From Poa pratensis (Eukaryota; Streptophyta; Magnoliopsida; Poales; Poaceae), in the NCBI GenBank assembly GCA_947311845.1, contig CAMZMU010000063.1:121689964-121753963 (forward strand): DNA of 64,000 bases. The letters run 5' to 3'. Shown piece by piece: positions 32,323 through 44,895 of the stretch. The stretch's first letter is position 1. The number at the start of each line of letters is the position of its first letter. The notes under the pieces were generated by a model, which was not told the origin of the DNA, ran no database searches, and saw nothing but the letters and a program-made list of their open reading frames with translations. The position numbers and the translations under genes are program-made.

Positions 32323-35300
32323 TTAGCTTGTTTGTCTCAGCTCGTACTGGTGGCAAATCCTCAATGGTGTGTCCTTCGAAACTGGCCTTTCCTCCGACCA
32401 AAGCTCCATGTTCAAATCACCTGTTCCCCAGTGCACCAAACATTTGACAACCTGATTGGTCTCAAACCGATTTACCAAACTCACCCCTGCACATTTGTCA
32501 ACTAGCATCCATTCTCCTGGTAGTTTGCAAGATGAAAATGAAGAAGAAAAATTAACAGGACCGTAGCAGTTTTAGGCAAAAATAAATCTCTGAATGTGGA
32601 ACAGATTAATTTACCATTTGGCCGGAGGTCTCCCTCGAATGTTACTTCTCCAGATTCTGGGGAGATTTCTTGTTTTGAACCATTGATAGCCGTAAAAGCA
32701 ACAACCACCTCGGTTGGGTGGAGAAGAGTGAAGGTAGGATGCACTCGCAAACATACCAACCTTCAAAGGAAAAACATACTTCAATGTGCCGAGAAATTAT
32801 TTCACTTTGAATATTCAAAGATGTATTTGACAGAAACTTTGAATAATCATCACTTATGATAAATAAACTGAAAATTAGACCGAAATAAATATCAATCTCT
32901 CTTTTAAAATTGCTAGGAGAAAAAGTGCAAAACGGGCAATCTACAATATAACTGAATCTGAGAATGTTTAATTTTATTGCATCAGTGTAAGTCAATGGGA
33001 GCATTCACCTTAGCACTTTATGTTGTAATTATATATGTCGTGAGCTGCACAATTCCTGATTAAAGATTTATAAAATAAAATAAAATGTAGCACTCACCTT
33101 GAAAATCCACCAGAGCCAGCACCAACACTTCTTGCTTGAATGCTAGAATCAATCTGAACAATCTTTGCATTGTCTTGCAAAATGGATATCTGGCGCTGAA
33201 GAACCAGACCACCCCCAATATCTCCTTCCAAACAAATAGATTCCTCCTCTCCTGATTGCTCAAGATACCTCCTGTGATTTTTTAGAACCGTTATTTTGTT
33301 GCCAAAACTGCAACTACACAACAAATAATTCACCCACAAAATGGAAGAGGAAAACAGACTCAATGATGATCTTACTTGACGACTTTGTACTCTTCTGTGC
33401 AGCCAGCAGACCTATATTCAGTCCCACTGTATTCTTCATAACCATTGATTTCAATCCTGCTATGAAGCCACTGGGAATCTGCAGTGTTCCAAGTGTAAAC
33501 TGATACTTAAGTTGACAAAAAATAAACTCGTCTCTATTTGCAATCCATGCGCAAATCATCGACGGCATACAAGGAATGAAGTTAAAGCATCTAGAATAAC
33601 TTCAAAATTATCCCTTTGCAGCAGATGCACTAGCAGATCAAGAACAATTCAAGGCTATCTCTATTTGATAGAATATACTATCAGTATAATTAGATTGTTG
33701 GACTGGCAGGAGTCCATTAATCATATAACACAGGTGAAACATACCAGTAGGAAGATGTGTCATAGAAATAATACGACCGCCAATCCATGGTACAACTTTA
33801 AGCAACCAGTCTCCACTCTTCAAATCAACAGGTATTTTTGAGAGCTCGGCACCTTCCTGTCCCAACGGTTCATCTATATCAGGTATAGGCCGAATCGTCT
33901 CTGTACAACCATCAATCACAAGATAGCAATGTAAGCCATCTTCAGAGAATTTAATGTAAGCCATCTTCAGAGAATTTATACTACAGTACTAGTAAGCTCT
34001 TAGATCTAAGACATTAGAGCCATCGAAAGTGACAGGACCAATACCCAAACGTTTCTTGAGCTCAAGTTCACTTGTTGCGATTAAGCTGGACACTTCAGAC
34101 TCGGAAGGCATTGTAAGATGTAGTTCTTCGCCATCAACACCATGTGAACTTATCTGTGTTCACAAAAAACATTAAGACCCTTCAGCCAACATTTGGTTAT
34201 TTCCTGGTGTGATATATAGAAATAAACCAACAGACATACCATAGCACCTCCACCAAGTAATAATCTTATGTTTAATTTACGTTTGGGTCTTTTCCAGTAT
34301 CCTTCAGTTTTTAGAACTTTCACAGAAACCACTGATGAGTGGACTTCGGCAACATAATAAGTCAGGAGATAGTTCCCCTGTGTGAACCCGTATCCATCCC
34401 CAGCATCTTCAAATAGGACACCTTCAGCTTTACCTGTAAAACAAGTAAGTCATGGTGCAAAACAGAATGTATCATTCAGTATGGCAATGTTTTAAGAGTA
34501 AAACACACGTGGAGTCTACCAAGTTGCGCAGTTGGAGCGTTTTAGTCACCTACTGGGAAAATGCAAACTTTTGGTCACTAACTTGTGCAAATGTTGCACG
34601 TTAGTCATTCCGTCAGTCCCACCGTTAAAATGCTGACGTGGACGATATTTTTTTACAAAAAAGACCTTAACCTTCCGGAAATTCACATTCACACCCGAGC
34701 TCATATGCTACAGTGATTTTCGGGAAAATAAAAAAAATAGTAAAACTTTTCAAAAAATTCCGAAAAAAATCACAGGCAAACATGAGTATGGTACGCACAC
34801 CCGTGTAAAATTTCGTCACGAAATGACATTGTGGCCGCCCTGTGCAAAAAAAACAAATCTCTGACAAAAATGAGATCCAAAATTTTGAATTTTCAGATCT
34901 GTGATTTTGTTTTTTTTTTTGCACAGGGCGTTCACAATGTCATTTCGTGACGAAATTTTACACGGGTGTGCGTACCATACTCATGTTTGCCTGTGATTTT
35001 TTTCGGAATTTTTTGAAAAGTTTTACTATTTTTTTTATTTTCCCGAAAATCACTGTAGCATATGAGCTCAGGTGTGAATGTGAATTTCCGGAAGGTTAAG
35101 GTCTTTTTTGTAAAAAAATATCGTCCACGTCAGCATTTTAACGGTGGGACTGACGGAATGACTAACGTGCAACATTTGCACAAGTTAGTGACCAATAGTT
35201 AGCATTTTCCCAGTAGGTGACCAATCCGCTCCAACCATGCAACTTGATAGACTCCAGGTGCGTTTTACTCATGTTTTAAATCAGTAGCTCGAACGCAGAA

Positions 35301-38300
35301 AATATGCTAACTAATGCAGTCAAACATTAGATTGACTGCAGATACTGTTGTTTTTCTAACAAAAATATGCAAGCATTTGCAGATTACTCTAAGTAACTAG
35401 ACATGATCGTCAGAAAGGGGAAAGGGAGGTTTGGTTATGATTGGTATTAAGCATAACCAACTGCCGCCAGCCACAGACAACAAACACAAGTTACTCGAGA
35501 CAAAAGTTCAAAAATCGAAATGTAAAAGGTGTGTAGTGCATACCATTTTCATCCAGCGAAACAATTAGTGATAAATCATCCTCTAAACTTGCTTCACCAA
35601 CATGCTTAATAGGAAGGCCTACAGGAAGTATTGCTCCACCTTGTAAATACATCACCGGAAGATCCTGCATAATCATTCATTTGTAGATAAAGACCCCTTC
35701 GGTTATATAGAAGCATTCAAGCCGGCATAATGATAGTATACCAACGAACTTACAGGGTGGGAATCTCCAAAATCAAAAGGTGCCCAAACACCTTTTGGCA
35801 ACTTATGTGCACATTCATGAGCTCCTTTATTACGTACAGTGCTGCCAAAATACCAGAACGGTTGAAGTCACACTAAAGCATAGACAAAGTTACAATATAT
35901 TTCATTATTTGGCCATTTATTTCTCGATACATAAAAACACATGGCTGAGTTGAACATTTTATAGGCAAAGGTGCAAAATCAGATTCCAGAGCAGCCCACT
36001 GACACACCACAACATTCAAGCACATATAGAGAAGAAAATCAGGAGCAGATATCAGGTCTTCCAAGATAAGAAAGCAAAAAGATATGCTGTAAGTGCAATG
36101 ATGTGAAACCATTACCTTGCACAGATTAAAAGTGGTCCCAGGAGAAATGAAGTCTCTATTTTCCTCAATTCTGGGTCTTGCGAGTCTAAAGAAAACAAGG
36201 AATGTGATTGAGTATTACACTAACAAGACTATCATTTATCAGCCCACTAATGAGATAGTCCGAGTAAGGAAAAGCCAAAGGGCAGAAATGTTTTTCAGCC
36301 TGTAGCTAGCATTATCTTAGGCCCCACTTAAGAAGGAATTTCACAAGTTCCCATTTATAAACGCTATTTCCTGCAAATTAATGTGACATCTCCTAAGTAC
36401 GAAGTATATTTTGTGAGGTGTAACAACTTGCTGGAATTAGTAATGATTTCTCTAACTAGATTCTGATTCTGCAGTTCAGCAACCAGAGTCTGAGCACTAG
36501 TGCATGAGTATCTGCCAGACTGCCACTGAGGGACATTAGAGAATAGCATGACAACAATTATTACCAGCAAAGAAAAGTGGAGCAGCAACCGGGACACCCT
36601 TCTTATGTGAAAGGTAAAATAGAGTGTAGATGTGTGGCAGTAACCGATACCGTCTTAGCAGCGCAAGACGACAAACTTCCTCGCACTGAAATATGAATGA
36701 ACTGTTAGAATTTAGATTCTGGAAAGCCTCGAAGGGGCTTCAGTCAGTACCTCATTAGAACATGTAAACGTCAACTTAATAACCTAAAAATTTACTTCTA
36801 TTACAAAATGTCAAGCTTCAGTTCTCAGACAGTGTACACCGGCACGACACCTGTTCAACTTCAAACAATGTCGCAGTGGACAGGAGTTTTTCCCCCAACA
36901 CAAAAATTTACGCCCATGTGATGAAGTCAACAATTGACCATCATTAGAAAGAGTTAACTTGCACCACGAACAGTTAATAGTTCACTACTGGCAATACTTG
37001 GGCCTTCCGCTATCGGTCCACCGCCTTCAAAGTGTTGGTTTCCAATTCATAGTTGACAAAATGGCAAACAAACTCCCCATTGGGCAAGGAAAGCATTTCA
37101 CCACCGCCGGAAGGGCGGCCCTCATTAAATCCATCACCACCTCCCAAGCTATATACCCTCTCACCGCCTTGATGCCTCCCAAGGGAATCATGACAGCCAT
37201 CACTAAGCTTGAGCATGCTTTTCTTTAGGCGGCCACAGATAAAGTCTCCGGTAGTCCAGTGGAAAATGCAAAGTGAAATGGGACCTTGTAGGCCGAAAAA
37301 CATGGGAGGACTTGGAATTATTGATCTTGAGAAAGTTTGGAAGAGCTTCGCGTCTTCATTGGCCATGGTCGGAGCCGGAGCGTAACGTACTAGAGAGAGG
37401 GGTGGATAACCTCAGGGCAGCAGCCAGCAGCTGTAACGTGCTAGGGTTTCTCACAGAGCGGCCTCAGTTTATATACTGTCCCAGGTCACTTCGGTTAATG
37501 GCCCACATGGGCCAGAATAAGAAGACAGACTGCTACATAGGTACTGTCCAACAAGTAGGACCCTTTCTCTTTGGGAAATCTGCTTTGGCTCATAGGTGTA
37601 GATGCACCCACTACTCAAACATCACATTTTAAAATGTCAAAATTTCCAAACAAAAATTTCAGGTGTACCATCCAGATATTTAATGTTCACACATAAAGTT
37701 TCGTAAAGAAAAACTTTTTTGTGGCGTGTGTAAAAAAGACAAATTTAGGTGCTCCAAAATGACTTTTCAAGAGACATTTTTTGTCTTTTTTACGCAGGCC
37801 ACACAAAATATATTTTTTCACGAAGTCCGTATGTACATCCGAAATTTTTGCTTGAATTTTTTGACATTTTGAAATGAATTTAAAATGCATTTTTGCATAA
37901 CAGGTGCATATCGACCTATGAGTCAAAAGTCAAAAACACCGTGGCCTCTCTTTAAGAAATAGCAAGGGAAAGAATCATTACCCAAGATATACCGGATTGA
38001 TTAATTTTAGGATCATTGACGGAGGGTGATAAAAATAATGAAAATGGATGGAGTAGGGTGTGTGTGCGTGTGCATGCATGGGATTTGTTAAACACACAAG
38101 ATGGGGTTTATGAGTAATTTACAAATTTCATCACGTATGTGATCCAAAATCTTACTTCTCGCTGGAAAAAATGCCTAAATATGTTGACATTTTCATGGAC
38201 CAAGTCCAGGAAAGATTTGCATAATCACAAGGCCAAGCGCCCATGATTATATGAGAAACAAAAGTCCCTATAACAGTAATATGTAACGACCTCCTTTATG

Positions 38301-41300
38301 AAGAAAAAGTTAGCCCAACAATTGTTTATCAAATAAAAAATAAATCATGATGGGTCGCTAAATGACTGAACTAATGGATAGCTGAACAAAATGTACTGTA
38401 TATCATTATCTTTACTAATAAAGATCTGAGTTGGTGGCGGTCCGTTCATCTCACACATTGCCTCTTCAAGTTGCCAAAAAATCAATTACCAAAATTATCA
38501 TACATTTTTATGTAGTAGAAAGATGAATCACAAACTTTTTTATTTGTACAAAGGGGCTACAATGACACAATTATCACACATGCAATCGAAAACTTGTACC
38601 GCAATGCACGTATTTAGCTAGTTATCTCAAAAATCAAGAGGGCTCGCTTATAGATCTGACATGTAAACAAAAATGATACTCCGTCCAGTCCGTAAAAAGT
38701 GTCGTACCAAAACAGCACAACCAGTACAACTATTATCTATGCTGTCCGACGGTTTTTTCGGATCGGAGGAAGTATTAATGAAAAATACCTTTACTAGACA
38801 TTTATGCAGCATATGGTAATGGTTAAATCAAGAAAAGCATCACGCAAAGAGGCTTCTTGGTTGTGTGCATGGGTGGGGGCCAGGGGGCATGAAACAGTAC
38901 CTCTTCACCGAAGGACCATGGCTCATGGTCAATGCTTCCAGTTTCAGAATGGCCACGTGCAAATGGAAATAATGCACCCACTCCCATCCATCTTCCAAAA
39001 AGTTTTGGAGTAGCATTTCCAGCAAACCCACCAATATCAGGACCTGACAATGGCTGACCACTGAGACCCTGACCACATAACCACGTCATTAGACTCCTAG
39101 AAATGTATACTTATAACTTTTTCAGATCCCATCCACTAATACTAAGTTTGCAGTGATATTTTTTATTTCAACCTATTAAAAATACTGCGATTACTTACGC
39201 GAAATTTTAAGAACGGCATGCTTAAAAGTAATACGCGTAATGATATTGCAACTTACAGAACTTTAAACAATCTTAAATGTACGCTGCTTTCAGGTCACAA
39301 GATTGCACCCACAGTACAATTAATTTGAAGATTGATGGATTGTTCATCTGTTTATAATAATAAATGGAGAAATATTTTCTAAGGTGGCTTGGGATGATAT
39401 TGTCAAAAAATAGAAAGGACTAGCGTTTGGGTACATTTATTAGATGTAAGTATTTGACTTGCATAAATACTTCACTTACCAACTGAAGAACCATTGGTAG
39501 ACTCATGTGCATATGTTCCCAATTAGACAGATTATCACCAGTCCATGTTGCAGCATAGCGCTGGCTTCCTATAAAACCAGCTCGTGTAAGAACAAATGGT
39601 CTTTTGTCTGTACTAGACATCGCCATTCCTTCATATGTAGATCTTGCCATTAGCATTCCATAAACCTGGAAATTATAAAGATCAATGCAATCACATAAAG
39701 TAGTCAAGCTATGTGACTGTTCCAACACCTTTTACTGACAAAGGGACAAAATTTTACATTATGATAGTAAGAATGATTCTGCACACCACCAATATCTTCA
39801 TCTCCTCTATGTACGTTGCTTTCAGGCATTGTTTTCGTAGTGGTCTGCAAGTTGACACCATCGCATTTTATTACAATTGGAAAATGAAATAATATGACAT
39901 AAAATAAAGAATTATGATATACAATTTTGACATATACTACGTAATAAATAAATTATGCTAGGGCGTATACTTTGAAGACAGATGGCTCATTCATATCATT
40001 CCATATTCCATCAACGCCATTGGAGACAAAATCCTTTACCAAACTAGCCCACCAGGTGCGTGTTCTTTCAGAGGTAAAATCAGGAAAGACACAATCACCA
40101 GGCCATACCTCCCCTGGATTTAAAGTACATGAGGCATTGTTTACTGATAAGTCATCAAGAAGACAAAGGATCTCATTGAGGTCAGCGAAGCATACCAATG
40201 AATGTGCTGTCATCTGCCTTTTTAATCCAAACATCATTTTCAGAACCACTCTCATATACAAAGTAACCGTTTTCTTTCTTGATTCCTGGGTCAAGCATCC
40301 AGATTGACTTGCAACCGATGCAATGGAGATCATCGACCATAGATTTTGGATCAGGGAAACGATTCTGTAAAATATGATCAGATGCCACATTAGTCAAACA
40401 AAATCACTGCCATGTCTCGCAAAAGCAATCAATGGTCATTGAACAAACTTGTCAAGCTTGCACCCAGAACAAAACTACTTGTCAAAAAAATGCACTCAGA
40501 ATAACACAATCTGGTTCACATTGTGCCAAGTTTGTTCCATAGCCATTCTGACAGCAATAACTGGAACAAATTGCAGGCTATTTGGCATTTTTAAGCAATC
40601 TACATTTAGCATGCATAAGAACCTAATCCAGATATTTGACATCGCTACTTTCATAGAGTAATTATGATAAGAATAAAAAATACTTACACCATCAAATGTG
40701 AAGCATCTAAAACCATCCATATAGTCAATGTCCATCCAAACAACATCACAAGGAATGCCTTTCTCCCTAAATGTCCTGACAACCTGTGAAAACAGCATGA
40801 AAATTTCATGCCTGAGTGTGCATTTAGAGAGAGGACTCAAGAATCAGGAGACATTTATATATGCTAGTGGAAGCTGGACCGATTATGAAAGAACTATGTC
40901 CACAAATGAACCTCTTGAAAGAAATGGCTTATACCTTCTATAAAAATAAGGTACGCAATTGCGTACTCACGAAAAAAGAAAAAATGGCTTATACAACAAT
41001 AATAAATCAAGCAAAATCAGAAACAGTTGATTCAAGTTTCAACAATATGATCTACTCTCCAACAATACAAACAGCAGTAACAAGTATTCGTCCTATTTCT
41101 CTTTGCATGGTCAGATTATAACAACTATTTAAACATATATCATGCTATGCTAAACAACAAGATCAAGGCAAACGCAACGATAATCGACATCCACAACCAC
41201 CACTATTTTATTCTACAGCTCTAACTTCAGTAGGGCACGCTAGACTGATGGGGTGGGGGCTTGCTATCTACTTGGCGAGACTTCACTGCCCTTGTGAGTG

Positions 41301-44300
41301 TTAGTGCAGACATATGTATTATTATGGTAGGACTACAGTTAGCGGAACAGTTCTTAAGACTGCAGTGCAGTTACTAAGCATAGCAGCAGCAGCTGAAGAT
41401 CACCGATAAGTGACGGCATGCAGCAGCATACGCAGCTGGAGTAAGGTCAACGTGGTTGGTTAACTAGAAGGATTGAGGTCAATCTACGAGCTTTATAACC
41501 TTGCTTTGATACAGGTTGTGTTTCCTCCTCTAGAGAGAAAACAATGGTTTCACTATCAAAGATCAATGCTTGTACAAGAGATGGAAACGGGATAGTAATA
41601 AGGGTAGAACATTTGGGCAAAATCCTATTCATGTATACTCCCTCCATTCAGAAATATTCTACATCCTGGCCCCATTATTTGTTCAGAAATAATCTACATC
41701 CTAGATGGGTCCCACCTTGGTACATAAGGCCACGCACCTTGGTAATTGAAGTAAGTATTAATTGACATCCAACTCTATCTCCACTAACCTATCCGTGAGT
41801 AGTATTTGAATGGAAATTGCATGCATGACATTAATTGTTCCTTGTTAACCGTGGAGGTGCTTTGTTTCTTGTGATACCATAATTGAAATGCATGTGAGTG
41901 TGTAGCCAAATAATACTAATAAATGCTTGACTAAATTGTCTGATTTTTTCTAGGATGTAGATTAAAAGAGAACGGAAGGAGTACATATATATTACTACCT
42001 CCATTCATAAATGTAAGCCTCTTTAGCATTTTTTTGTCCGTCATGTATCTAGACATGTTTTAGTGCAAGATTCACATGACTCTCCCGTATGGATTATGGA
42101 GTCACACTGACTCTCCCGTATGGATTATGGAGTCACACTGACTCCCGTATGGATTATGGAGTCCACACTGACTCTCCCGTAGTCCCCATCCGCCCCTCTT
42201 CTTAGTTCACATATTTACGCTATCAGGTTCTAACAGTGATCTTCCGACTAAGGGTACGAATTGTTGCCCCTAGTATTACCTTCAGAGAAACAATGCATGT
42301 GAAAAATAAAATACACTCGGACAAGAAATACCTTGAGTACTTTTTCAGAAGAATCATAGCTCCAACGACATTGATGATAGCCAAGAGACCATTTTGGAGG
42401 CATGGACACAGTTCCTGCAATGAATAGTTTTATATCTGTACTTTTAAGTGGAGAGTAAGTTATATATTCCCTCCGGTTCCCTAAATGTTGCCTTTTGGAC
42501 ACGGGCAAAAGTAAAGCTTTCAGAACTTTGACTATTTGTATCATTAAAAATATTCAAATTTGGTGACTTTTTAATGGAATTGGAAGGAGTAACATAGCCA
42601 CATATAAATTTAAATTTTAGATTTTGTTATGACAAACAAGACATGAATGTTATGTAGTATAACAAAATAGGAGCACCCCACTAACCTATTTTTGATCTGT
42701 AACTCATGTGTCTTTGAATAGATTTAAATTAAAATTGCCGACCAATAAGTCTTAATCGGACAACTAAGAACCAAATACTTTGCTCATCAGCGCTATAACA
42801 TCATACTAATATATACTTCTTATCAAAATAGAATTGTATATTTCATTCAAAAATGCCTCTTTCATACCACAGATAAGATATACAACTTCAGAGTTTATAA
42901 ACAATATAAAAATTAAATTCATGAAACCAGTGGACATGAAAACATCTGACAAACATTTATAGATTTATAGCAAAGTGTATGAAGTACGAATATTAGTATG
43001 GGAACAGATAGGTTATGAGAAGTACCAATTGCATGAGACAAGGCTGCCATAACTTCAGCAGGAGAATTAAATGGTCCAAAAGTAATGACAGGGTAAGCAT
43101 ATGGGGCAGAAAACTTCATAGTACATTCTTGTCTTAAGTCAATCTGACATAGTACACGATAATTAAGTTAAGAGGCACAGATCAGTTGATTCAAATATAA
43201 GCTATAGAGAAATGCAGGGAACATACCTCACAACGCCGTGTGGTGTCAGCAAGGACACCGAATGCCTTTCCATCAGGGAGTACAGCCAACACCCAAGGGT
43301 GTGACTGATATAATGATGTAGTTCCTGGCCCAAAACCCCATGCATCTGTGTTCCAAGTGAAAACCTAACGGGAAGATACCGGGAAATACCACAAGAGGTA
43401 AATATTTGTTAAAGAAGAAGCAAAAGGGAAATAATAATACGTTTAAGGAAGACCCATACTCGTTTCCCAGTTCGTTCAAGTGGGCCGCTTGCTTCTCCCG
43501 TACCATATAAAGACGTCCCTGAAGGAAGCTGTTTGTTTACAAGAATATTCAAGTTAGTCTAAGATTCAATGTTCGGGCAATATTACAGTTACATTATTAG
43601 CAAATAATTATTATATTAAGACATGTTAGCCCTCCTAACCATGGTATGAGTTTAAAGATTAACCCTAAATTCAATGTTTAACAGTACAGAAATTATCATG
43701 CCTGGTAGATAAATCATTATTTCCTCCGTTCCAAAAAAATAAGGAGTATAATAATTTAGTCAAAAGCCGACATCTTCTAAGTTTGACTAATTTTATAGAC
43801 AAAAATATGAACATCTATGATACCAAATCAATATCAGTATGTTCACCATAAATATAGTTTCATGGAGTATTTATTTAACATTGTAGATGTTGATATTTTC
43901 TTCTATATATTTGGTCAAACTTAGTACTCTTTGACTTTTAACTAAATTGTATGCTAATGAAACACAAAGTGATTAATTTCCTAATCATCCCAGAAACACC
44001 TTATAAAGCATCCTTTGCCGAAACAGTTTCATGGTGTCACTACACTGAGCATCGACATTGCAAAATCATTACCACACCGACGGATCAGCATCACTGCTTG
44101 CCTCATCCACCACCAGCCAGAGAAAAAAAACCACCACAAAAAACTGACATCAAAACACTAGCGCGTTACTAACCAACCACGCGTACCTTGATGACAACCT
44201 TCTGGACGTTCCCGGTCACCTCGAACGCCGGAAGGACCGAGGGGCAGTCCCCTCCGTCACGCTGCACCTCCCGCCGCCGCGGCTCGGCGAACGAGAGGCT

Positions 44301-44399
44301 AGGCCCTGCCGCGGCGCGCGCGTCCTCCGACGCGTCGAACCGGAACACGCCCTCCGCTAGTATCGGCACCCAGACCATCTGCCCGACCGCCGCCGCCAT
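32323..44399 (-). CDS. HGL1: GH31 heteroglycan glucosidase (HGL1-type), 981 aa
   Basis: Complete gene of 22 exons (minus): 44399-44187, 43528-43460, 43364-43227, 43143-43026, 42414-42332, 40783-40688, 40364-40196, 40113-39971, 39844-39758, 39665-39480, 39068-38901, 36685-36565, 36185-36116, 35841-35754, 35664-35544, 34433-34240, 34153-34045, 33900-33745, 33478-33376, 33271-33098, 32760-32615, 32516-32323. All splice sites are GT-AG and phases join, giving 2,946 bp. The catalytic nucleophile is Asp335 in GIWNDMNEP; the acid/base is Asp416 in WTGDNLSNW. DVVWMDIDYMDGFRCFTFD marks the barrel. A beta-rich C-terminal region follows from about residue 600. No signal peptide is seen. Family members hydrolyse terminal alpha-glucosyl residues of heteroglycan; orthologue naming is from remembered Arabidopsis HGL1 similarity. 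Start chosen at the GATGG context, not the upstream Met at 44528. Confidence 0.93.
34487..35279. mobile_element. Mutator-like foldback MITE, 775 bp, in a glucosidase intron
   Basis: The 9-bp duplication ATGTTTTAA flanks it (34487-34495 and 35271-35279). Inside, the element starts GAGTAAAACACACGTGGAGTC and ends in the complement of GAGTAAAACGCACCTGGAGTC. The two arms (about 34496-34860 and 34902-35270) are near-identical inverted copies around a loop of about 40 bp. No coding capacity. A 9-bp target duplication with very long TIRs points to the Mutator superfamily. It lies in intron 15 of the glucosidase gene. Confidence 0.92.
36960..37380 (+). pseudogene. LINE reverse transcriptase fragment
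   Basis: The plus strand encodes YLGLPLSVHRLQ, then KLPIGQGKHFTTAGRAALIKS, then IYPLTALMPPKG, the thumb-side region of plant LINE reverse transcriptase. A stop after HAFL and later frame breaks show decay. It lies in intron 11 of the glucosidase gene, opposite to the gene. Confidence 0.85.
37627..37877. mobile_element. Hairpin MITE, family A copy 2
   Basis: AAAATGTCAAAATTTCC on the left pairs with TTTGACATTTTGAAA on the right, and GTGTAAAAAAGACAAAT pairs with TTTTGTCTTTTTTACGC near the centre. It matches the 2.0 and 44.9 kb elements. It lies in intron 11 of the glucosidase gene. Confidence 0.7.
38409..38621 (+). mobile_element. Candidate mini-Helitron, 213 bp
   Basis: Starts TCTTTACTAATAAAG after an A and ends GCTAG before a T, the A|T insertion and CTAG end expected of Helitrons. 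Upstream of the end, CGCAATGCACG could be a decayed 3' hairpin. No coding. In intron 11 of the glucosidase gene. Confidence 0.45.
38679..38772. mobile_element. Stowaway MITE, 94 bp
   Basis: TA at 38677-38678 and 38773-38774. Ends CTCCGTCCAGTCCG and the partly matching complement of CGGATCGGAGGAAG. Intron 11 of the glucosidase gene. Confidence 0.75.
40922..40994 (+). mobile_element. 47-bp LINE tail with 13-bp target duplication
   Basis: AAATGGCTTATAC occurs at 40922-40934 and 40982-40994. Between them lie only CTTCTATAAAAATAAGG, the CAATTGCGTACTC module and an A-rich tail. This is an extremely 5'-truncated retroposition event of the LINE family seen at 30.7 and 31.5 kb. It lies in intron 5 of the glucosidase gene. 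Confidence 0.85.
41638..41981. mobile_element. Stowaway-type MITE, 344 bp
   Basis: TA at 41636-41637 and 41982-41983. Left end CTCCCTCCATTCAG, right end complement of GAACGGAAGGAG. It includes a duplicated CAGAAATA...CTACATCCT block near the left end. Intron 5 of the glucosidase gene. Confidence 0.75.
41995..42077. mobile_element. Truncated Stowaway MITE
   Basis: TA followed by CTACCTCCATTCATAAATG and a TATCTAGACATG centre. The right half is missing and is replaced by a minisatellite. Confidence 0.6.
42078..42181. repeat. 31-bp minisatellite, three copies plus partial
   Basis: Units at 42078-42108 and 42109-42139 are identical (start GACTCTCCCGTATGG). A 30-bp variant follows at 42140-42169 and a partial copy at 42170-42181. 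Intron 5 of the glucosidase gene. Confidence 0.92.
42467..42590. mobile_element. Stowaway-type MITE, 124 bp
   Basis: TA at 42465-42466 and 42591-42592; ends TTCCCTCCGGTTCC and complement of GGAATTGGAAGGAG. Intron 4 of the glucosidase gene. Confidence 0.75.
43721..43955. mobile_element. Truncated Stowaway-like MITE
   Basis: TA then TTCCTCCGTTCC; inner blocks AGTTTGACTAA and TTGGTCAAACTTAG are inverted copies. The right terminal repeat is not visible. Intron 1 of the glucosidase gene. Confidence 0.6.
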
Positions 44400-44870
44400 C
44401 GACCCCGCCGCGGCCTCGGGCCGAGGGCCCCCGCTGAAGCACCTGCTTAGGCAAGCAACTACCTCCGGCGATGAGTGATCCGGTGGTGAGTGAGATCGCG
44501 GATCGATCGATCGATCGAGCGAACGCACCTGAGAGGACGAGGGAGACGAGAGGGTCGCGGCCTGCCTCGTGACTCACGCTGGTGGCAGTGGGAGTGGGAG
44601 TGGGAGCCGAGGAGTGGAGGTGCGGTTCTGTGGGTGCACGTAGCCAGCATCTCTTCTTCAATCTCTTGGCATACCGCATACGTGGATTTGGATTTGTTAT
44701 TAATGGATGGTGGGTGGGGAAGTGGCGTTTCCTCGGGAGCGGAGAGAGTGTAGTGGGATGCAGGCGAGTGGATCCAGGTGCCTCGCGGCATGGGAGACTG
44801 GAGCTTCCACTGTTGTCAGCTTGCGCGCACGCGGACGCACGCGAAAAACGGTTTTTCTAGAGCAGAGAGA
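44400..44870 (-). promoter_or_regulatory. Glucosidase 5' leader and promoter region
   Basis: GC-rich DNA directly upstream of the chosen start codon. An upstream in-frame Met at 44528 could lengthen the protein, but its codons (RSLDRSIDPRS) arise from a GATC repeat and are unlike the family. No TATA box is assigned. Confidence 0.45.
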
Positions 44871-44895
44871 ATTTCTACACCCACTAACCAAAAAA

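Noticed and set aside
2543..38621. A single long Helitron from 2543 to the CTAG at 38621
   Set aside because: It would span intact genes and many unrelated elements; the end at 38621 has its own nearby 5' terminus at 38409.
44400..44528. Upstream in-frame Met extension of the glucosidase
   Set aside because: The added residues come from a GATC-repeat region and do not resemble the family; the Met at 44399 has a good context and fits the expected N-terminus.
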